DNA from: Achromobacter sp. UMC71 | Lineage (GTDB): Bacteria; Pseudomonadota; Gammaproteobacteria; Burkholderiales; Burkholderiaceae_B | NCBI RefSeq assembly: GCF_014170305.1 | Contig: NZ_LZZT01000056.1 | Location: 62,001 to 126,000 of the forward strand | DNA: 64,000 nucleotides | Direction: 5' to 3' | Part shown: in pieces, positions 34,202-43,571 of the stretch | How positions within the stretch are numbered: position 1 is the stretch's first letter | Layout: the number at the start of each line of letters is the position of its first letter | Translations under genes and position numbers: made by a program | The notes under the pieces: model-generated | What the model saw: the letters and a program-made list of their open reading frames with translations, nothing else | Told to the model about the DNA's origin: nothing | Database searches by the model: none

Positions 34202-35656
34202 TCACGCTCGACGCCATTGCGTCAGGCCGCCCGGTTTGTCATCGAGTTCGATACCGGCATCGCGCAGCTCGGCGCGAATGCGATCGGCCTCCGCGAAGTT
34301 GCGGGCCGCCTTGGCGGCCGCGCGGGCATCGATCAGGGATTGGATGGCGTCGGCGCCCAGCTCAGGCCGCGCGCCCTGCTCCATGGCGGCGGCCGAATAG
34401 CGGGTGGCCGACTGGAAGTAGGCGGCCGGGTCCTGTTGCAGGAGGCCCAGCAGACTGGCCAGCGCCTTCAATTGACCGGCGCTGCGCGCGCTTTTGGTGC
34501 GATTGGCCTCGGACGCCAGTTCGAACAGGGCCGCAATGGCGCCCGAGCTGTTGAAATCGTCGTCCATGGCGGCCTTGAAGGCCTGCGCCTGCGGCTCGTT
34601 CCAGTCGATGCCCTGGCCGTCGGCCGGCACGTTCTGCAGCGCCTGGTACAGGCGGTCGAGCGCGTTCTGCGCGTCGACCAGATTGTCCGGCGTGTAGTTC
34701 TGCGGGCTGCGGTAGTGGTTGCGCACGATGAAGAAGCGCACCATTTCGGCTTCACGCGGATTGACCTGGTAATCGGCCGTGTCGGCCGGCGGCTCGCCCT
34801 GGGCGATGGTCTGGCGGATAGTGCGGAAATTGCCCAGCGACTTGGACATCTTGTCCGAATCGACCATCAGCGGGCCGCAATGCATCCAGATGTTGGCCAG
34901 CACGCCGCCGAAGGCGCCTTCGGTCTGGGCGATCTCGTTTTCGTGGTGCGGGAATTTCAGGTCGGGACCGCCGCCATGGATGTCCAGGGGCAGGCCCAGC
35001 AACGACTTGCTCATGGCCGAGCACTCGATGTGCCAGCCGGGGCGGCCCAGGCCATAGGGCGATTCCCACTTGGTGTCGGCGGGTTCGTCGGCCTTGGCCG
35101 ACTTCCACAGCACGAAATCGAGCGGATCGCGCTTGGACGAGCCCACGGCCACGCGTTCGCCGGCGCGCAGGTCGTCCAGCGTCTTGCCGGACAGCTTGCC
35201 GTAGCCTTCAAAGCCGCGCACGGCGTAGTTCACGTCACCGTCGTCGGCCTGGTAGGCCAGGCCGTTCTGTTCGAGCTTGCCGATGATGTCGAGCATTTCG
35301 CCGACATACTGGGTGGCGCGCGGCTCGCGGTCGGGCGGCGCCACGCCCAGCGCGCGCTCGTCGGCGTGCATCGCGGCGATATAGAACTCGGTCACTTCGC
35401 CGATGCGGCGGCCGGTTTCGACCGCGCGGCGGATGATCTTGTCGTCGATGTCCGTGATGTTGCGTACGTAGTCGACGGCCAGGCCGCTGGCGCGCAGCCA
35501 GCGCTGCACCACGTCGAACGACACCAGCATGCGGGCGTGGCCCAGATGGCAGAAGTCGTACACGGTCATGCCACACACGTACATGCGCACCTGACCGGCC
35601 TGGGCCGGCTTGAACGGTTCTTTGGTACGCGATAACGTGTTGTAGATTTGCAGCAT
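34202..35656 (-). CDS. cysS: Cysteinyl-tRNA synthetase
   Basis: The 484-residue class I synthetase shows the HIGH-like CHLGHARM motif, the Zn-ligand Cys in CGMTVYDFC and further Cys/His ligands (HIECSAM, HHENEIAQTE), and the KMSKS loop DKMSKSLGNF. The C-terminal helical part (residues 390-484) is complete. It charges tRNA-Cys. First gene of the block running to lysC. Start MLQIYNTLSRTKEPF agrees with the family. Confidence 0.98.
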   Translation of the reverse strand: MLQIYNTLSRTKEPFKPAQAGQVRMYVCGMTVYDFCHLGHARMLVSFDVVQRWLRASGLAVDYVRNITDIDDKIIRRAVETGRRIGEVTEFYIAAMHADERALGVAPPDREPRATQYVGEMLDIIGKLEQNGLAYQADDGDVNYAVRGFEGYGKLSGKTLDDLRAGERVAVGSSKRDPLDFVLWKSAKADEPADTKWESPYGLGRPGWHIECSAMSKSLLGLPLDIHGGGPDLKFPHHENEIAQTEGAFGGVLANIWMHCGPLMVDSDKMSKSLGNFRTIRQTIAQGEPPADTADYQVNPREAEMVRFFIVRNHYRSPQNYTPDNLVDAQNALDRLYQALQNVPADGQGIDWNEPQAQAFKAAMDDDFNSSGAIAALFELASEANRTKSARSAGQLKALASLLGLLQQDPAAYFQSATRYSAAAMEQGARPELGADAIQSLIDARAAAKAARNFAEADRIRAELRDAGIELDDKPGGLTQWRRA

Positions 35657-35863
35657 GGCGCTTTTGATTTGTCCTAATTTTTTCCGAGGCGGCTGCGGAA
35701 AACGTTGTGCCCGAAGGACGATACCTTCAAGGCTTGGCCGGCCTTTTTACCCAATGTCGAGCCAAAAACTCAACCGAGGCTAAAATGGCGGTCGTCAAGT
35801 ATAGCAAGCGGCCCGGCCCCACGCGTAAGCGCGGGCTGGCCACGACTTTTAACGGATGCCCAC

Positions 35864-36547
35864 GTGACTATCAAGCCGCGTTTTTGCGTCACCCTGCTCG
35901 CCCTGGCTCTGGCCGGCTCGCCGGTGACCGGCGCTTTCGCCCAATCCATGGCGGGGGGATCGGGAGAAAACCCGAACGCCAGCCGGACTACCCTGGATCC
36001 CATCCCCCCAGAGGGCGGCTGGGAGGGCTTGGCCAATGTGCTCAAGTCCGTGCAGCCCAGCGTGGACACGCGTCTGCAGCCGACCGCCTCGCAGATCACC
36101 ACCTACATCGAACGCCTGCTGAACCGCGGTGAAAATGCGCAAGCGCTCGAAATGATCGAAAAGCGTGAAGCCGAAATCAAGGACCAGCGCGGCACCGACG
36201 TGCAACTGATGTTCCAGCACGCGCGCGCCCTGGCCGCCCTGGACCGCAAGGCCGAAGCCATCGATCTCTACACCGAGATGACGACCCGCTTCCCCGAATT
36301 GCCGGAACCTTGGAACAACCTGGCGGCTCTATATGCCAGCCGGGGTGAACTTGAAAAAGCGCAAGACGCCCTGCAAATGGCCTTGCGCGCCGACCCGGGC
36401 TACGCCGCCGCGCGCGCCAACCTGGGCGACCTGCAATTGCTGCAGGCGCTGCGCACCTACAAGCAGGCCGCCAGCGAAGGCGTGCCGGGCATGCAGGACA
36501 AGGCTCGCGAAGTCGAAACCATGCTGAAGGACAAGCAACACAAATGA
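35864..36547 (+). CDS. Exported TPR-repeat protein
   Basis: The 227-residue protein starts with GTG at 35864 (VTIKPRFCVTLLALALAGSPVTGAFAQ signal peptide), has a short Gly/Asn-rich lead, then tetratricopeptide-like helices from about residue 85: NAQALEMIEKREAEIK, QHARALAALDRKAEAIDLYTEM, PEPWNNLAALYASRGELEKAQDALQMALRADPGY and ARANLGDLQLLQAL. It probably scaffolds periplasmic complexes. Its stop overlaps the start of the cyclophilin gene, so they are coupled. An upstream frame to 35705 lacks a signal and is discounted. Confidence 0.88.
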   Translation: MTIKPRFCVTLLALALAGSPVTGAFAQSMAGGSGENPNASRTTLDPIPPEGGWEGLANVLKSVQPSVDTRLQPTASQITTYIERLLNRGENAQALEMIEKREAEIKDQRGTDVQLMFQHARALAALDRKAEAIDLYTEMTTRFPELPEPWNNLAALYASRGELEKAQDALQMALRADPGYAAARANLGDLQLLQALRTYKQAASEGVPGMQDKAREVETMLKDKQHK

Positions 36548-37191
36548 TGTCTCGCTACTCCCCTCTCCACCTGCTGCGCCTGACGGCGTGCTCGTTCGCG
36601 CTGGCCGCCTTTGCCCCAGCGCTCGTCAGCGCCGCGCCTGCGGCCGCCCCCTCAACCTCCCCTTCTGAAGGCACAAAATCCATGAGCACCAACCCCCGCG
36701 TCAAGCTTCACACCAACCAAGGCGACATGGTCATCACCCTGGACGCCGCCAAGGCGCCCAAGACCGTTGAAAACTTCCTGACCTACGTCAAGGAAGGCTT
36801 CTACAACGGCACGGTGTTCCATCGCGTGATTGACGGTTTCATGATCCAGGGCGGCGGTTTCGAACCCGGCATGAAGCAGAAGCAGACCCACGCCCCGATC
36901 GAGAACGAGGCCAACAACGGCCTGAAGAACGACAAGTACACCCTGGCGATGGCCCGCACCAGCGACCCGCACTCGGCGACCGCCCAGTTCTTCATCAACG
37001 TGTCCAACAACGACTTCCTGAACTTCACCGCGCCCACGCCCAATGGCTGGGGCTACGCCGTGTTCGGCAGCGTCACCGAAGGCACCGACGTGGTCGACAA
37101 GATCAAGAACGTCAAGACCGGCAACAAGGGCTTCCACCAGAACGTGCCGAACGAAGACGTGATCATCGAGAAGGCCGAAGTTCTTGAATAA
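36544..37191 (+). CDS. ppiB: Peptidyl-prolyl cis-trans isomerase, cyclophilin type
   Basis: The 215-residue frame begins with a plausible signal peptide (LLRLTACSFALAAFAPALVSAAPA) and then a complete cyclophilin (VKLHTNQGDMVITLDAAKAPKTVENFL, FHRVIDGFMIQGGGF, TAQFFINVSNNDFL). An internal ATG at 36682 with GAAGG ten bases upstream begins MSTNPRVKLHTNQGD, the usual start of cytoplasmic PpiB. Both a periplasmic and a cytoplasmic form may therefore be made. It catalyses proline isomerisation during folding. It overlaps the TPR gene upstream and the lpxH gene downstream. Confidence 0.95.
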   Translation: MMSRYSPLHLLRLTACSFALAAFAPALVSAAPAAAPSTSPSEGTKSMSTNPRVKLHTNQGDMVITLDAAKAPKTVENFLTYVKEGFYNGTVFHRVIDGFMIQGGGFEPGMKQKQTHAPIENEANNGLKNDKYTLAMARTSDPHSATAQFFINVSNNDFLNFTAPTPNGWGYAVFGSVTEGTDVVDKIKNVKTGNKGFHQNVPNEDVIIEKAEVLE

Positions 37192-37957
37192 GCTTGCCCT
37201 GGCCGGCCCGATCTGGCTGGCGTCCGACCTGCACCTGGGGCCGGCAACGCCGGCCACCTCGGAGGCCTTCCTGGCCTTTCTGCAGGCCGCTGAAGAAGAA
37301 GCCGCCGCCCTGCTGTTGCCGGGCGACATCTTCGACGCCTGGATCGGCGACGACGTGATTCGCGCCGCGCCGCCCTGGCTCGCCACGGTGCTTAAGGCGC
37401 TGCAGGCCACGGCCGCGCGCATTCCCGTGTGGCTGGGCCGCGGCAACCGCGACTTCCTGATCGGCGAGGAACTGGCGGCCGCGGTCGGCGCCAAGCTGCT
37501 GCCCGAACCGGCGCTGCTGCAGACCGACTACGGCAATGTGCTGCTGACCCACGGTGACGAATTCTGTACCGACGACGCGGCGTACCAGCAGTTCCGCCAG
37601 ATGGTTCGCAATCCGCAATGGCAGGCCGAGTTCCTGTCCAAGACGATCCCTGAACGCCTGGCCATGGCGCAGCAGGCCCGCGGCGAAAGCCAGGCCGCGA
37701 ACCAGGCCAAGTCCATGGAGATCATGGACGTGAACGCCGGCGCCATCGCGCAGGTGTTCCGCGACACCGGCGTCAACGTGCTCGTGCACGGGCATACCCA
37801 TCGCCCGGCCCGCCACGTGCTGGATGTCGACGGCGCCAAGCGCGAACGCTGGGTGCTGCCCGACTGGGACTGCGACCACGTCTCGCCGCCCCGCGGCGGC
37901 TGGCTAGTCATCGACCGCGACGGCTTGCAGTTCTACGACCTGGAAACCGAGGAATAG
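37184..37957 (+). CDS. lpxH: UDP-2,3-diacylglucosamine diphosphatase
   Basis: The 257-residue metallophosphoesterase shows all LpxH motifs: ASDLHLG, GDIFDAWIGDD, GRGNRDFLIG, LLTHGDEFCTDD and HGHTHRPA. It cleaves UDP-2,3-diacylglucosamine to lipid X in lipid A synthesis at the inner membrane. The frame opens with TTG at 37184, eight bases inside the end of ppiB. A strong terminator follows. Confidence 0.95.
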   Translation: MNKLALAGPIWLASDLHLGPATPATSEAFLAFLQAAEEEAAALLLPGDIFDAWIGDDVIRAAPPWLATVLKALQATAARIPVWLGRGNRDFLIGEELAAAVGAKLLPEPALLQTDYGNVLLTHGDEFCTDDAAYQQFRQMVRNPQWQAEFLSKTIPERLAMAQQARGESQAANQAKSMEIMDVNAGAIAQVFRDTGVNVLVHGHTHRPARHVLDVDGAKRERWVLPDWDCDHVSPPRGGWLVIDRDGLQFYDLETEE

Positions 37958-37995
37958 GCCCGGGGCCCGCGCCCGCCTTGCCTCGACCCAAACGA

Positions 37996-38027
37996 AAAGG
38001 GCCGCGTCACAATGACGCGGCCCTTTT
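37996..38027. terminator. Bidirectional terminator between lpxH and uppP
   Basis: AAAGGGCCGCGTCA pairs perfectly with TGACGCGGCCCTTT around CAA, followed by T-runs on the plus strand and AAAAG/TTTT on the other side. Confidence 0.9.
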
Positions 38028-38060
38028 TCCATTGACCCGCCCCTTGCGGGGACAGCGGCC

Positions 38061-38924
38061 TTAACGGGTGAAGATCCAGGCGGCCACGATGGCGCCGAAC
38101 ACGATGCGATACCAGGCGAACACGCGGTAGGTGTGATTGGCCACGAAGCGCAGCACCGCGCGCACCACCACCATGGCGCTCAGGAAGGCCGCCACGAAGC
38201 CCACGGCGATGCCGGACAGATCGTGCTGGGTCAGCAGATCCATGTTCTTGTACATGTCGTACACGGCCGCGCCCAGCATGGTGGGCATGGCCAGGAAGAA
38301 CGAGAATTCGGTGGCCGTCTTGCGCTGGATGCCCGCGATCATGCCGCCGATAATGGTGGCGCCCGACCGTGAGGTGCCTGGAATCATGGCCAGGCACTGG
38401 GCCACGCCCACGCCCAGCGCCTGCTTCCAGGTGATCTGTTCCAGCGTGCGCGCCGTGGCGTGCTCGTCGGAAGCGGTGTCGTCCGCGGCGCCCGGCACGT
38501 CGCCAGGGGTGTGGCGGGTGCGGCGTTCGACGTACAGCATGATCAGGCCGCCCAGCACCAGCGTCACCACCACCACGCCCGGGTGATAGAACACCTGCTT
38601 GATGGACTTGATGAAGATGGCGCCGATGACGGCGGCGGGCAGGAAGGCAATCAGCAGGTTGCGGGTAAAGGCCACCTCGCTGGGCACCCCGGTCAGGGTG
38701 CCGCGGATCAACTGCATCAGGCGGGCCCGGAAGATCCACATCACCGCCAGGATCGACCCCAGCTGGATCACGACTTCAAAAACCTTGCCTTGGCTGGATT
38801 CGAAATTGATCCAGTCGCCGATCAGGATCAGGTGACCCGTGCTGGACACGGGGATGAACTCGGTCAGGCCCTCGACGATGCCAAGGATGAAGGCTTTGAT
38901 CAGGTATAGCGTGGAGTCAGTCAC
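38061..38924 (-). CDS. uppP: Undecaprenyl-diphosphate phosphatase
   Basis: The 287-residue membrane protein begins VTDSTLYLIKAFILGIVEGLTEFIPVSSTGHLIL and holds the second motif PGTSRSGATIIGGMIAG; both are the active-site blocks of UppP/BacA. It recycles the C55 lipid carrier of peptidoglycan synthesis and can give bacitracin resistance. I chose the GTG at 38924, which matches Bordetella UppP starts; the TTG at 38948 would add eight residues. Confidence 0.96.
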   Translation of the reverse strand: MTDSTLYLIKAFILGIVEGLTEFIPVSSTGHLILIGDWINFESSQGKVFEVVIQLGSILAVMWIFRARLMQLIRGTLTGVPSEVAFTRNLLIAFLPAAVIGAIFIKSIKQVFYHPGVVVVTLVLGGLIMLYVERRTRHTPGDVPGAADDTASDEHATARTLEQITWKQALGVGVAQCLAMIPGTSRSGATIIGGMIAGIQRKTATEFSFFLAMPTMLGAAVYDMYKNMDLLTQHDLSGIAVGFVAAFLSAMVVVRAVLRFVANHTYRVFAWYRIVFGAIVAAWIFTR

Positions 38925-38972
38925 GATGGCGGGATTCCAGGTAAACAAGGGCGGGGCTAGGGCTTATCGGCG

Positions 38973-40556
38973 CTAATCGCTGGTCAGCGAGGCGTCTTCG
39001 TCCAGCGGTTCCGGCGCGCGCTTTTCGACGCGCACCAGCGCGATGCGGCGGCCATCCATTTCCACGACTTCAAAGCGGAAATGGTCGTGGTGGATATCGT
39101 ATTCGCACACGTCGCCCGGCTTGGGCAGGTGGCCGAAGCGCGACAACAGGTAGCCGGCCAACGTGGAGAATTCCTGGGCGTCGTCGACCAGGCCTTCGGT
39201 TTCGAGCACCTGCTCGACATGATGCAGGTCGGCCGCGCCGTCGATCTTCCAGGTGTTGGGGCCGTCGGCGACGATGTCGGGCAGTTCGTCTTCGTCGGGG
39301 AATTCGCCGGCGATGGCTTCAAACACGTCGATCGGTGTCACCAGCCCCTCGATGGCGCCGAACTCGTCAGCCACCAGCACCAACTGGCCGCGCGAGCGCT
39401 TGAGCGTATCCATCAGGCGCAGAATGCCGATGGCCTCGTGGACGATGATCGGATCGCGCAGGCGGTTGCGGCGCACGCGGCCTTCGGTGATCAGGTCGGC
39501 CACCAGGTCCTTGGCGCGGGCGATGCCCAGCACTTCGTCCAGCGAGCCGCGGCACACCGGGAAGAAGCTGTGCGGCGCCTCGGTGATCTGGCGCCGGATG
39601 GTTTCCGGGTCGTCGTCGATGTTGATCCAGGACACGTCCGTGCGCGGCGTCATGATCGACCGGATGGAACGCTCGGCCAGGGTCAGCACGCCGCTGACCA
39701 TATTGCGCTCTTCGACCCCGAACGCCGGCATGGCCGGGCCGTCGGCGCTGGGCAGGTCGGGTTCTTCGGCGGGCGGGCGCTTGCCCAGCATGCGCAGCAC
39801 GGCCGACGCGGTGCGTTCGCGCATGGGGCGGCGGGCGTCCAGCTTGAGCAGGTTGCGGCGCGCCACCTGGTTGAGCGCTTCGATGGCCACCGAGAAGCCG
39901 ATCGCGGCGTACAGGTAGCCCTTGGGCACCTTGAAGCCGAAGGCCTCGGCCAGCAGCGAAAAGCCGATCATCAACAGGAAGCCCAGGCACAGCACCACGA
40001 CCGTGGGGTGGGCGTTGACGAAGCGCGTCAGCGGCTTGGACGCCAGCAGCATGATGCCGATGGCGATGACCACGGCGATCATCATGATGGCCAGGTGGTC
40101 GACCATGCCGACGGCGGTGATGACCGAGTCCAGCGAGAACACGGCATCCAGCACCACGATCTGCGTCACGATGACCCAGAAGCTGGCGTACACGCGCGGC
40201 CCGGACGAGCCGCCATGCTGGCCGCCTTCCAGGCGCTCGTGCAGCTCCATCGTGCCTTTGAACAGCAGGAAGAAACCGCCGGCCATGAGGATCAGGTCGC
40301 GGCCCGAGGGCGATAGCGGTCCGACTGAAAACAGGGGGGTGGTCAGGGTGACGAGCCACGACATGACCGACAGCAGGCCAAGCCGCATGAAGAGCGCCAG
40401 GCTCAGGCCCAGGATGCGCGCGCGGTCGCGCTGCGACGGCGGCAGCTTGTCCGCCAGGATGGCGATGAAAATGAGGTTATCAATTCCCAGGACGATCTCA
40501 AGGACGACCAGGGTAAGCAAGCCGACCCACGCAGCGGGGTCCAGCAGCCACTCCAT
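38973..40556 (-). CDS. TerC-family membrane protein with CBS pair and CorC/HlyC domain
   Basis: The 527-residue protein fuses a seven-helix TerC domain (LEIVLGIDNLIFIAILADKLP; a second Asp-rich helix with DAVFSLDSVITAVGM) to two CBS domains (about 300-420, IMTPRTDVSWINID, DPIIVHEAIGILRLMDTL) and a C-terminal CorC_HlyC transporter-associated domain (DGPNTWKIDGAADLHHVEQVL). This is the YoaE/YegH architecture. Such proteins are linked to metal-ion homeostasis at the inner membrane, possibly manganese efflux to exported proteins, but the role of this fused form is unproven. Alone between uppP and suhB. Confidence 0.92.
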   Translation of the reverse strand: MEWLLDPAAWVGLLTLVVLEIVLGIDNLIFIAILADKLPPSQRDRARILGLSLALFMRLGLLSVMSWLVTLTTPLFSVGPLSPSGRDLILMAGGFFLLFKGTMELHERLEGGQHGGSSGPRVYASFWVIVTQIVVLDAVFSLDSVITAVGMVDHLAIMMIAVVIAIGIMLLASKPLTRFVNAHPTVVVLCLGFLLMIGFSLLAEAFGFKVPKGYLYAAIGFSVAIEALNQVARRNLLKLDARRPMRERTASAVLRMLGKRPPAEEPDLPSADGPAMPAFGVEERNMVSGVLTLAERSIRSIMTPRTDVSWINIDDDPETIRRQITEAPHSFFPVCRGSLDEVLGIARAKDLVADLITEGRVRRNRLRDPIIVHEAIGILRLMDTLKRSRGQLVLVADEFGAIEGLVTPIDVFEAIAGEFPDEDELPDIVADGPNTWKIDGAADLHHVEQVLETEGLVDDAQEFSTLAGYLLSRFGHLPKPGDVCEYDIHHDHFRFEVVEMDGRRIALVRVEKRAPEPLDEDASLTSD

Positions 40557-40683
40557 CAGGAGCTCCAGAAGTTACACGACCGGTAATCGTACATGGAAAA
40601 TCCGTGACACGCCGGTGACACGCCTCGTCCACACGCCCTACGGCCGCGGGTTGCGCGGCACTGACGCGTGCCGCGGCGCGCAT

Positions 40684-40709
40684 GAAAAAACCGGCCGCAA
40701 AGGGCCGGT
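40684..40709 (-). terminator. Terminator for suhB
   Basis: Minus-strand ACCGGCC and GGCCGGT pair around CTTTGC and are followed by TTTTT. It lies about 90 bases downstream of the suhB stop. Confidence 0.8.
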
Positions 40710-40798
40710 GGGCAGGCCGCGCGCAAGGCGCGGCCGGATCGCGCCGCCGTCTCAGGCGGCCGACCGGCGGGCAATGGCCGCCGGACCGGACAGGCGGC

Positions 40799-41584
40799 TC
40801 AGGCCGCCGGCGCCGGGTTCAGGGCCGACAGCATCTGGGTGAAGATCTTCGGGCTGGCGGCCAGCACGTTGCCGGTGTCCATCCAGCCTTGCTCGCCGTC
40901 GAAGTCGGCGATCAGGCCACCGGCTTCCAGCACCATCAGGCTGCCGGCTGCCAGGTCCCAGGGCTTGAGGCCCACGCCGCAGAAGCCATCCAGGCGGCCG
41001 CAGGCCACGTAGGCCAGGTCCAGCACCGTGGCGCCCAGGCGGCGCACGCCCGTGCTGCCTTCGGCCATGTTGCGAAAGCGCGCCGAACCTTGCTCGGGAT
41101 CGCCGGAGTTGGGCCAGTGCGCGCCCAGCAGGGCCTCGTGGTAGCGGGTGCGGCCCGAGACGCGCACGCGGCGGTCGTTCAGGAACGTGCCGCTGCCACG
41201 GCTGGCGGTGAACAGCTCGTTGCGCGACGGGTCATAGATGACCGCCTGCGTGACCTGGCCGCGCTGCGTCAGCGCGATCGACACGGCGTAGTTGGGCAAA
41301 CCGTGGATGAAGTTGGTGGTGCCGTCCAGGGGATCGATGATCCATTGGAATTCGGCTTGGTCGGGACCTTGCAAGCCGAATTCCTCGCCCAGGACCGCGT
41401 GATCCGGGTAAGCGGCGTGCAGCGTCTCGACAATGGACTCCTCGGCGGCGCGATCCACTTCCGTGACATAATCGCGCGGCCCCTTGCGAGCCACGGTGAG
41501 TCGTTCCAAATCCATGCTGGCACGGTTGATAATGGTGCCGGCACGCCGGGCCGCCTTGATGGCGATGTTGAGCATCGGGTGCAT
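40799..41584 (-). CDS. suhB: Inositol-1-monophosphatase / SuhB
   Basis: The 261-residue protein carries the metal-binding motifs of the family: the GEEFG Glu pair, WIIDPLDGTTNFIHGLPNYAVSIAL, and the C-terminal GLKPWDLAAGSLMVLEAGG. SuhB dephosphorylates inositol phosphates and in proteobacteria also joins the rRNA antitermination complex. The ATG at 41584 gives MHPMLNIAIKAARRAG, the usual family start. It is divergent from trmJ with 119 bases between. Confidence 0.96.
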   Translation of the reverse strand: MHPMLNIAIKAARRAGTIINRASMDLERLTVARKGPRDYVTEVDRAAEESIVETLHAAYPDHAVLGEEFGLQGPDQAEFQWIIDPLDGTTNFIHGLPNYAVSIALTQRGQVTQAVIYDPSRNELFTASRGSGTFLNDRRVRVSGRTRYHEALLGAHWPNSGDPEQGSARFRNMAEGSTGVRRLGATVLDLAYVACGRLDGFCGVGLKPWDLAAGSLMVLEAGGLIADFDGEQGWMDTGNVLAASPKIFTQMLSALNPAPAA

Positions 41585-41703
41585 AAAATTCCGTACGTAT
41601 GCGGTGAGTAGGCCGCTAGCCGCCCCCCGGGCCGGCCGTTGTCCCCATAGGGGAAATCGACCCAAAAAACCAGGAAGGCACTAAGCCAAACGTGCCATTT
41701 TAA

Positions 41704-42495
41704 ATGACTCAAGCATTTTCACGCGTTCGCTTCATTATGGTGAACCCCAGCCACCCCGGAAACGTCGGTTCGGCGGCCCGTGCGATCAAGACCATGGGCT
41801 TCTCCGAACTGGTGCTGGTGGGGCCCAAATTCGCCGATGTGACCACCCAGCCGGAAGCCGTGGCCCTGGCCAGCGGCGCCCTGGACGTGCTGGAGAACGC
41901 GCACATCCACGACACCCTGGAAGAGGCCCTGGCGCCCGTGACCCTGGCGTTCGCCCTGACCGCCCGGGTGCGCGACCTGGGTCCCCCGCCCTGCGACATC
42001 CGCCAGGCGGCCGACCTGGCGCGGGCGCACCTGACCGACACGACCGAAGGCAGCACCGCCATCGTGCTGGGCACCGAGCGCGCCGGGCTGACCAATGAGC
42101 AGATCGGGCTGTGCCACCGCATCTGCCACATCCCGGCCAATCCGGAGTACAGCTCATTGAACGTGGCTCAGGCCCTGCAGCTGGCCGCCTGGGAATTGCG
42201 CTATGCCCTGCTGGTGGACCAAGGCGCCCCGCTGCTGCCGGCCTCGACGGCGCAAGAGCCCGCCCGCGGCGCGCAGCCGGCGTCCGGCGAGGCCGTGCAG
42301 GCCTTCCTGGCCCACTGGGAAGAAGCGCTGGTGGGGGTGCAGTTCCTGGATCCGGCCCACCCCAAGAAGCTGATGCCGCGCATGCGGCACCTTTTTTCGC
42401 GCGTGGCCCTGACCCGGGACGAAGTCGACATGCTGCGCGGCGTCTGCACCGCGATGCTGGCCACCGCCCGGGGCGAGCGCGGCACAAAAAAATAG
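41704..42495 (+). CDS. trmJ: tRNA (cytidine/uridine-2'-O-)-methyltransferase
   Basis: The 263-residue SPOUT protein begins FIMVNPSHPGNVGSAARAIKTMGF, then IVLGTERAGLTNEQIGLC and IPANPEYSSLNVAQALQLAAWEL, which are motifs 1-3 of the TrmH/TrmJ family and form the knotted SAM site. TrmJ methylates the 2'-hydroxyl of position 32 of several tRNAs. The C-terminal extension suits TrmJ rather than TrmL. The suhB-trmJ divergent pair is common in beta-proteobacteria. Confidence 0.95.
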   Translation: MTQAFSRVRFIMVNPSHPGNVGSAARAIKTMGFSELVLVGPKFADVTTQPEAVALASGALDVLENAHIHDTLEEALAPVTLAFALTARVRDLGPPPCDIRQAADLARAHLTDTTEGSTAIVLGTERAGLTNEQIGLCHRICHIPANPEYSSLNVAQALQLAAWELRYALLVDQGAPLLPASTAQEPARGAQPASGEAVQAFLAHWEEALVGVQFLDPAHPKKLMPRMRHLFSRVALTRDEVDMLRGVCTAMLATARGERGTKK

Positions 42496-42517
42496 GGACG
42501 GGCATCCGCCCGTCCCT
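42484..42517 (-). terminator. Terminator for the Bug receptor gene
   Basis: AGGGACGGGC and GCCCGTCCCT pair perfectly around ATCC. On the minus strand the hairpin is followed by ATTTTTTT. It overlaps the last codons of trmJ on the opposite strand. Confidence 0.85.
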
Positions 42518-42561
42518 GCTCATCGGTCGCGGGCGGCAAGCCGCCCGCGGCACGAAGCGGG

Positions 42562-43551
42562 TCAGTCGACCGTGGCGCCCGAGGCCTTGACCACCGGCGC
42601 CCAGCCTTCCACTTCCGACTTGATGAACTGGCCGAATTCGGCCGGCGTGGTCTTCACGCCCACGGCGCCCAGCTTTTCGAAGCTGAGCTGCACTTCGGGC
42701 TTGTCCAGCGCCTTGACCATGGCGGCGTTCAGCTTGTTGACCACGTCGGGCGGCGTGCCGGCCGGGGCGATCAGGCCGAACCACGACGACACGTCGAAGT
42801 TGGCGAAACCGGCTTCCTTCATGGTGGGCACGTCCGGCGCGCTCTTGGAGCGTTCGGAGGTGGTCACCGCCAGCGCGCGCAGCTTGCCCGACTGCGCGTG
42901 CGGCCAGGCCGACGGCATGTTGTCGAACATGAACTGCACCTGGCCGCCGATCAGGTCGGTGATGGCCGGGGCGCTGCCCTTGTAGGGCACGTGCAGCACA
43001 TCGATGCCGGCCTGCATCTTGAACAGTTCGCCGGCCATGTGGATGGACGTGCCGCTGCCCGACGAGGCGAATGCCAGCTTGCCGGGGTTTTTCTTGGCGT
43101 AGGCCACCAGTTCCTGCACCGTCTTGACCGGCACTTGGGGATTGACCACCAGGATGTTGGGTACCTTGGCGCCCAGGGCAACCGGGGTGAAATCGCGGGT
43201 CAGATCGAACGTGACGTTCTTGTACAGCGTCTGGTTGATGGCGCTGGTCACCGCCACGAACAGCAGCGTGTAGCCGTCAGGGGCGGCGCGCTGGACCTGG
43301 TCGGTGGCGATATTGCTGCCCGCGCCCGGCTTGTTTTCGACCACGAACGACTGGCCCAGGGCTTCGGTGAGCTCCTTGGCCATGATCCGGGCGATGACGT
43401 CGGTGGTGCCGCCGGCGGAAAAGCCGACCACGATGCGGACAGGTTTATCGGGATACGCAGCCTGGGCAGAACCCATTGCGAAAGCGCTTGCGGCGGTAGC
43501 CAGCAGCGTGGCGGCAATACGCCGCAAACCAGGCTTTTGACCGGTAATCAT
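42562..43551 (-). CDS. Bug-family tripartite tricarboxylate receptor (second copy)
   Basis: The 329-residue protein has a signal peptide (LRRIAATLLATAASAFAMGSAQA) and then YPDKPVRIVVGFSAGGTTDVIARIMA, ENKPGAGSNIATDQVQRAAPDGYTL and VPYKGSAPAITDLIGGQVQFMFD, which is a classical Bug periplasmic receptor. The ATG at 43551 is preceded by GGAG; longer frames to 43854 cross the divergent promoter. It is divergent from an IclR gene and has no transporter or enzyme genes beside it. Substrate unknown, probably a small carboxylate. Confidence 0.95.
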   Translation of the reverse strand: MITGQKPGLRRIAATLLATAASAFAMGSAQAAYPDKPVRIVVGFSAGGTTDVIARIMAKELTEALGQSFVVENKPGAGSNIATDQVQRAAPDGYTLLFVAVTSAINQTLYKNVTFDLTRDFTPVALGAKVPNILVVNPQVPVKTVQELVAYAKKNPGKLAFASSGSGTSIHMAGELFKMQAGIDVLHVPYKGSAPAITDLIGGQVQFMFDNMPSAWPHAQSGKLRALAVTTSERSKSAPDVPTMKEAGFANFDVSSWFGLIAPAGTPPDVVNKLNAAMVKALDKPEVQLSFEKLGAVGVKTTPAEFGQFIKSEVEGWAPVVKASGATVD

Positions 43552-43571
43552 AGAGTCTCCGTGCAGATACT

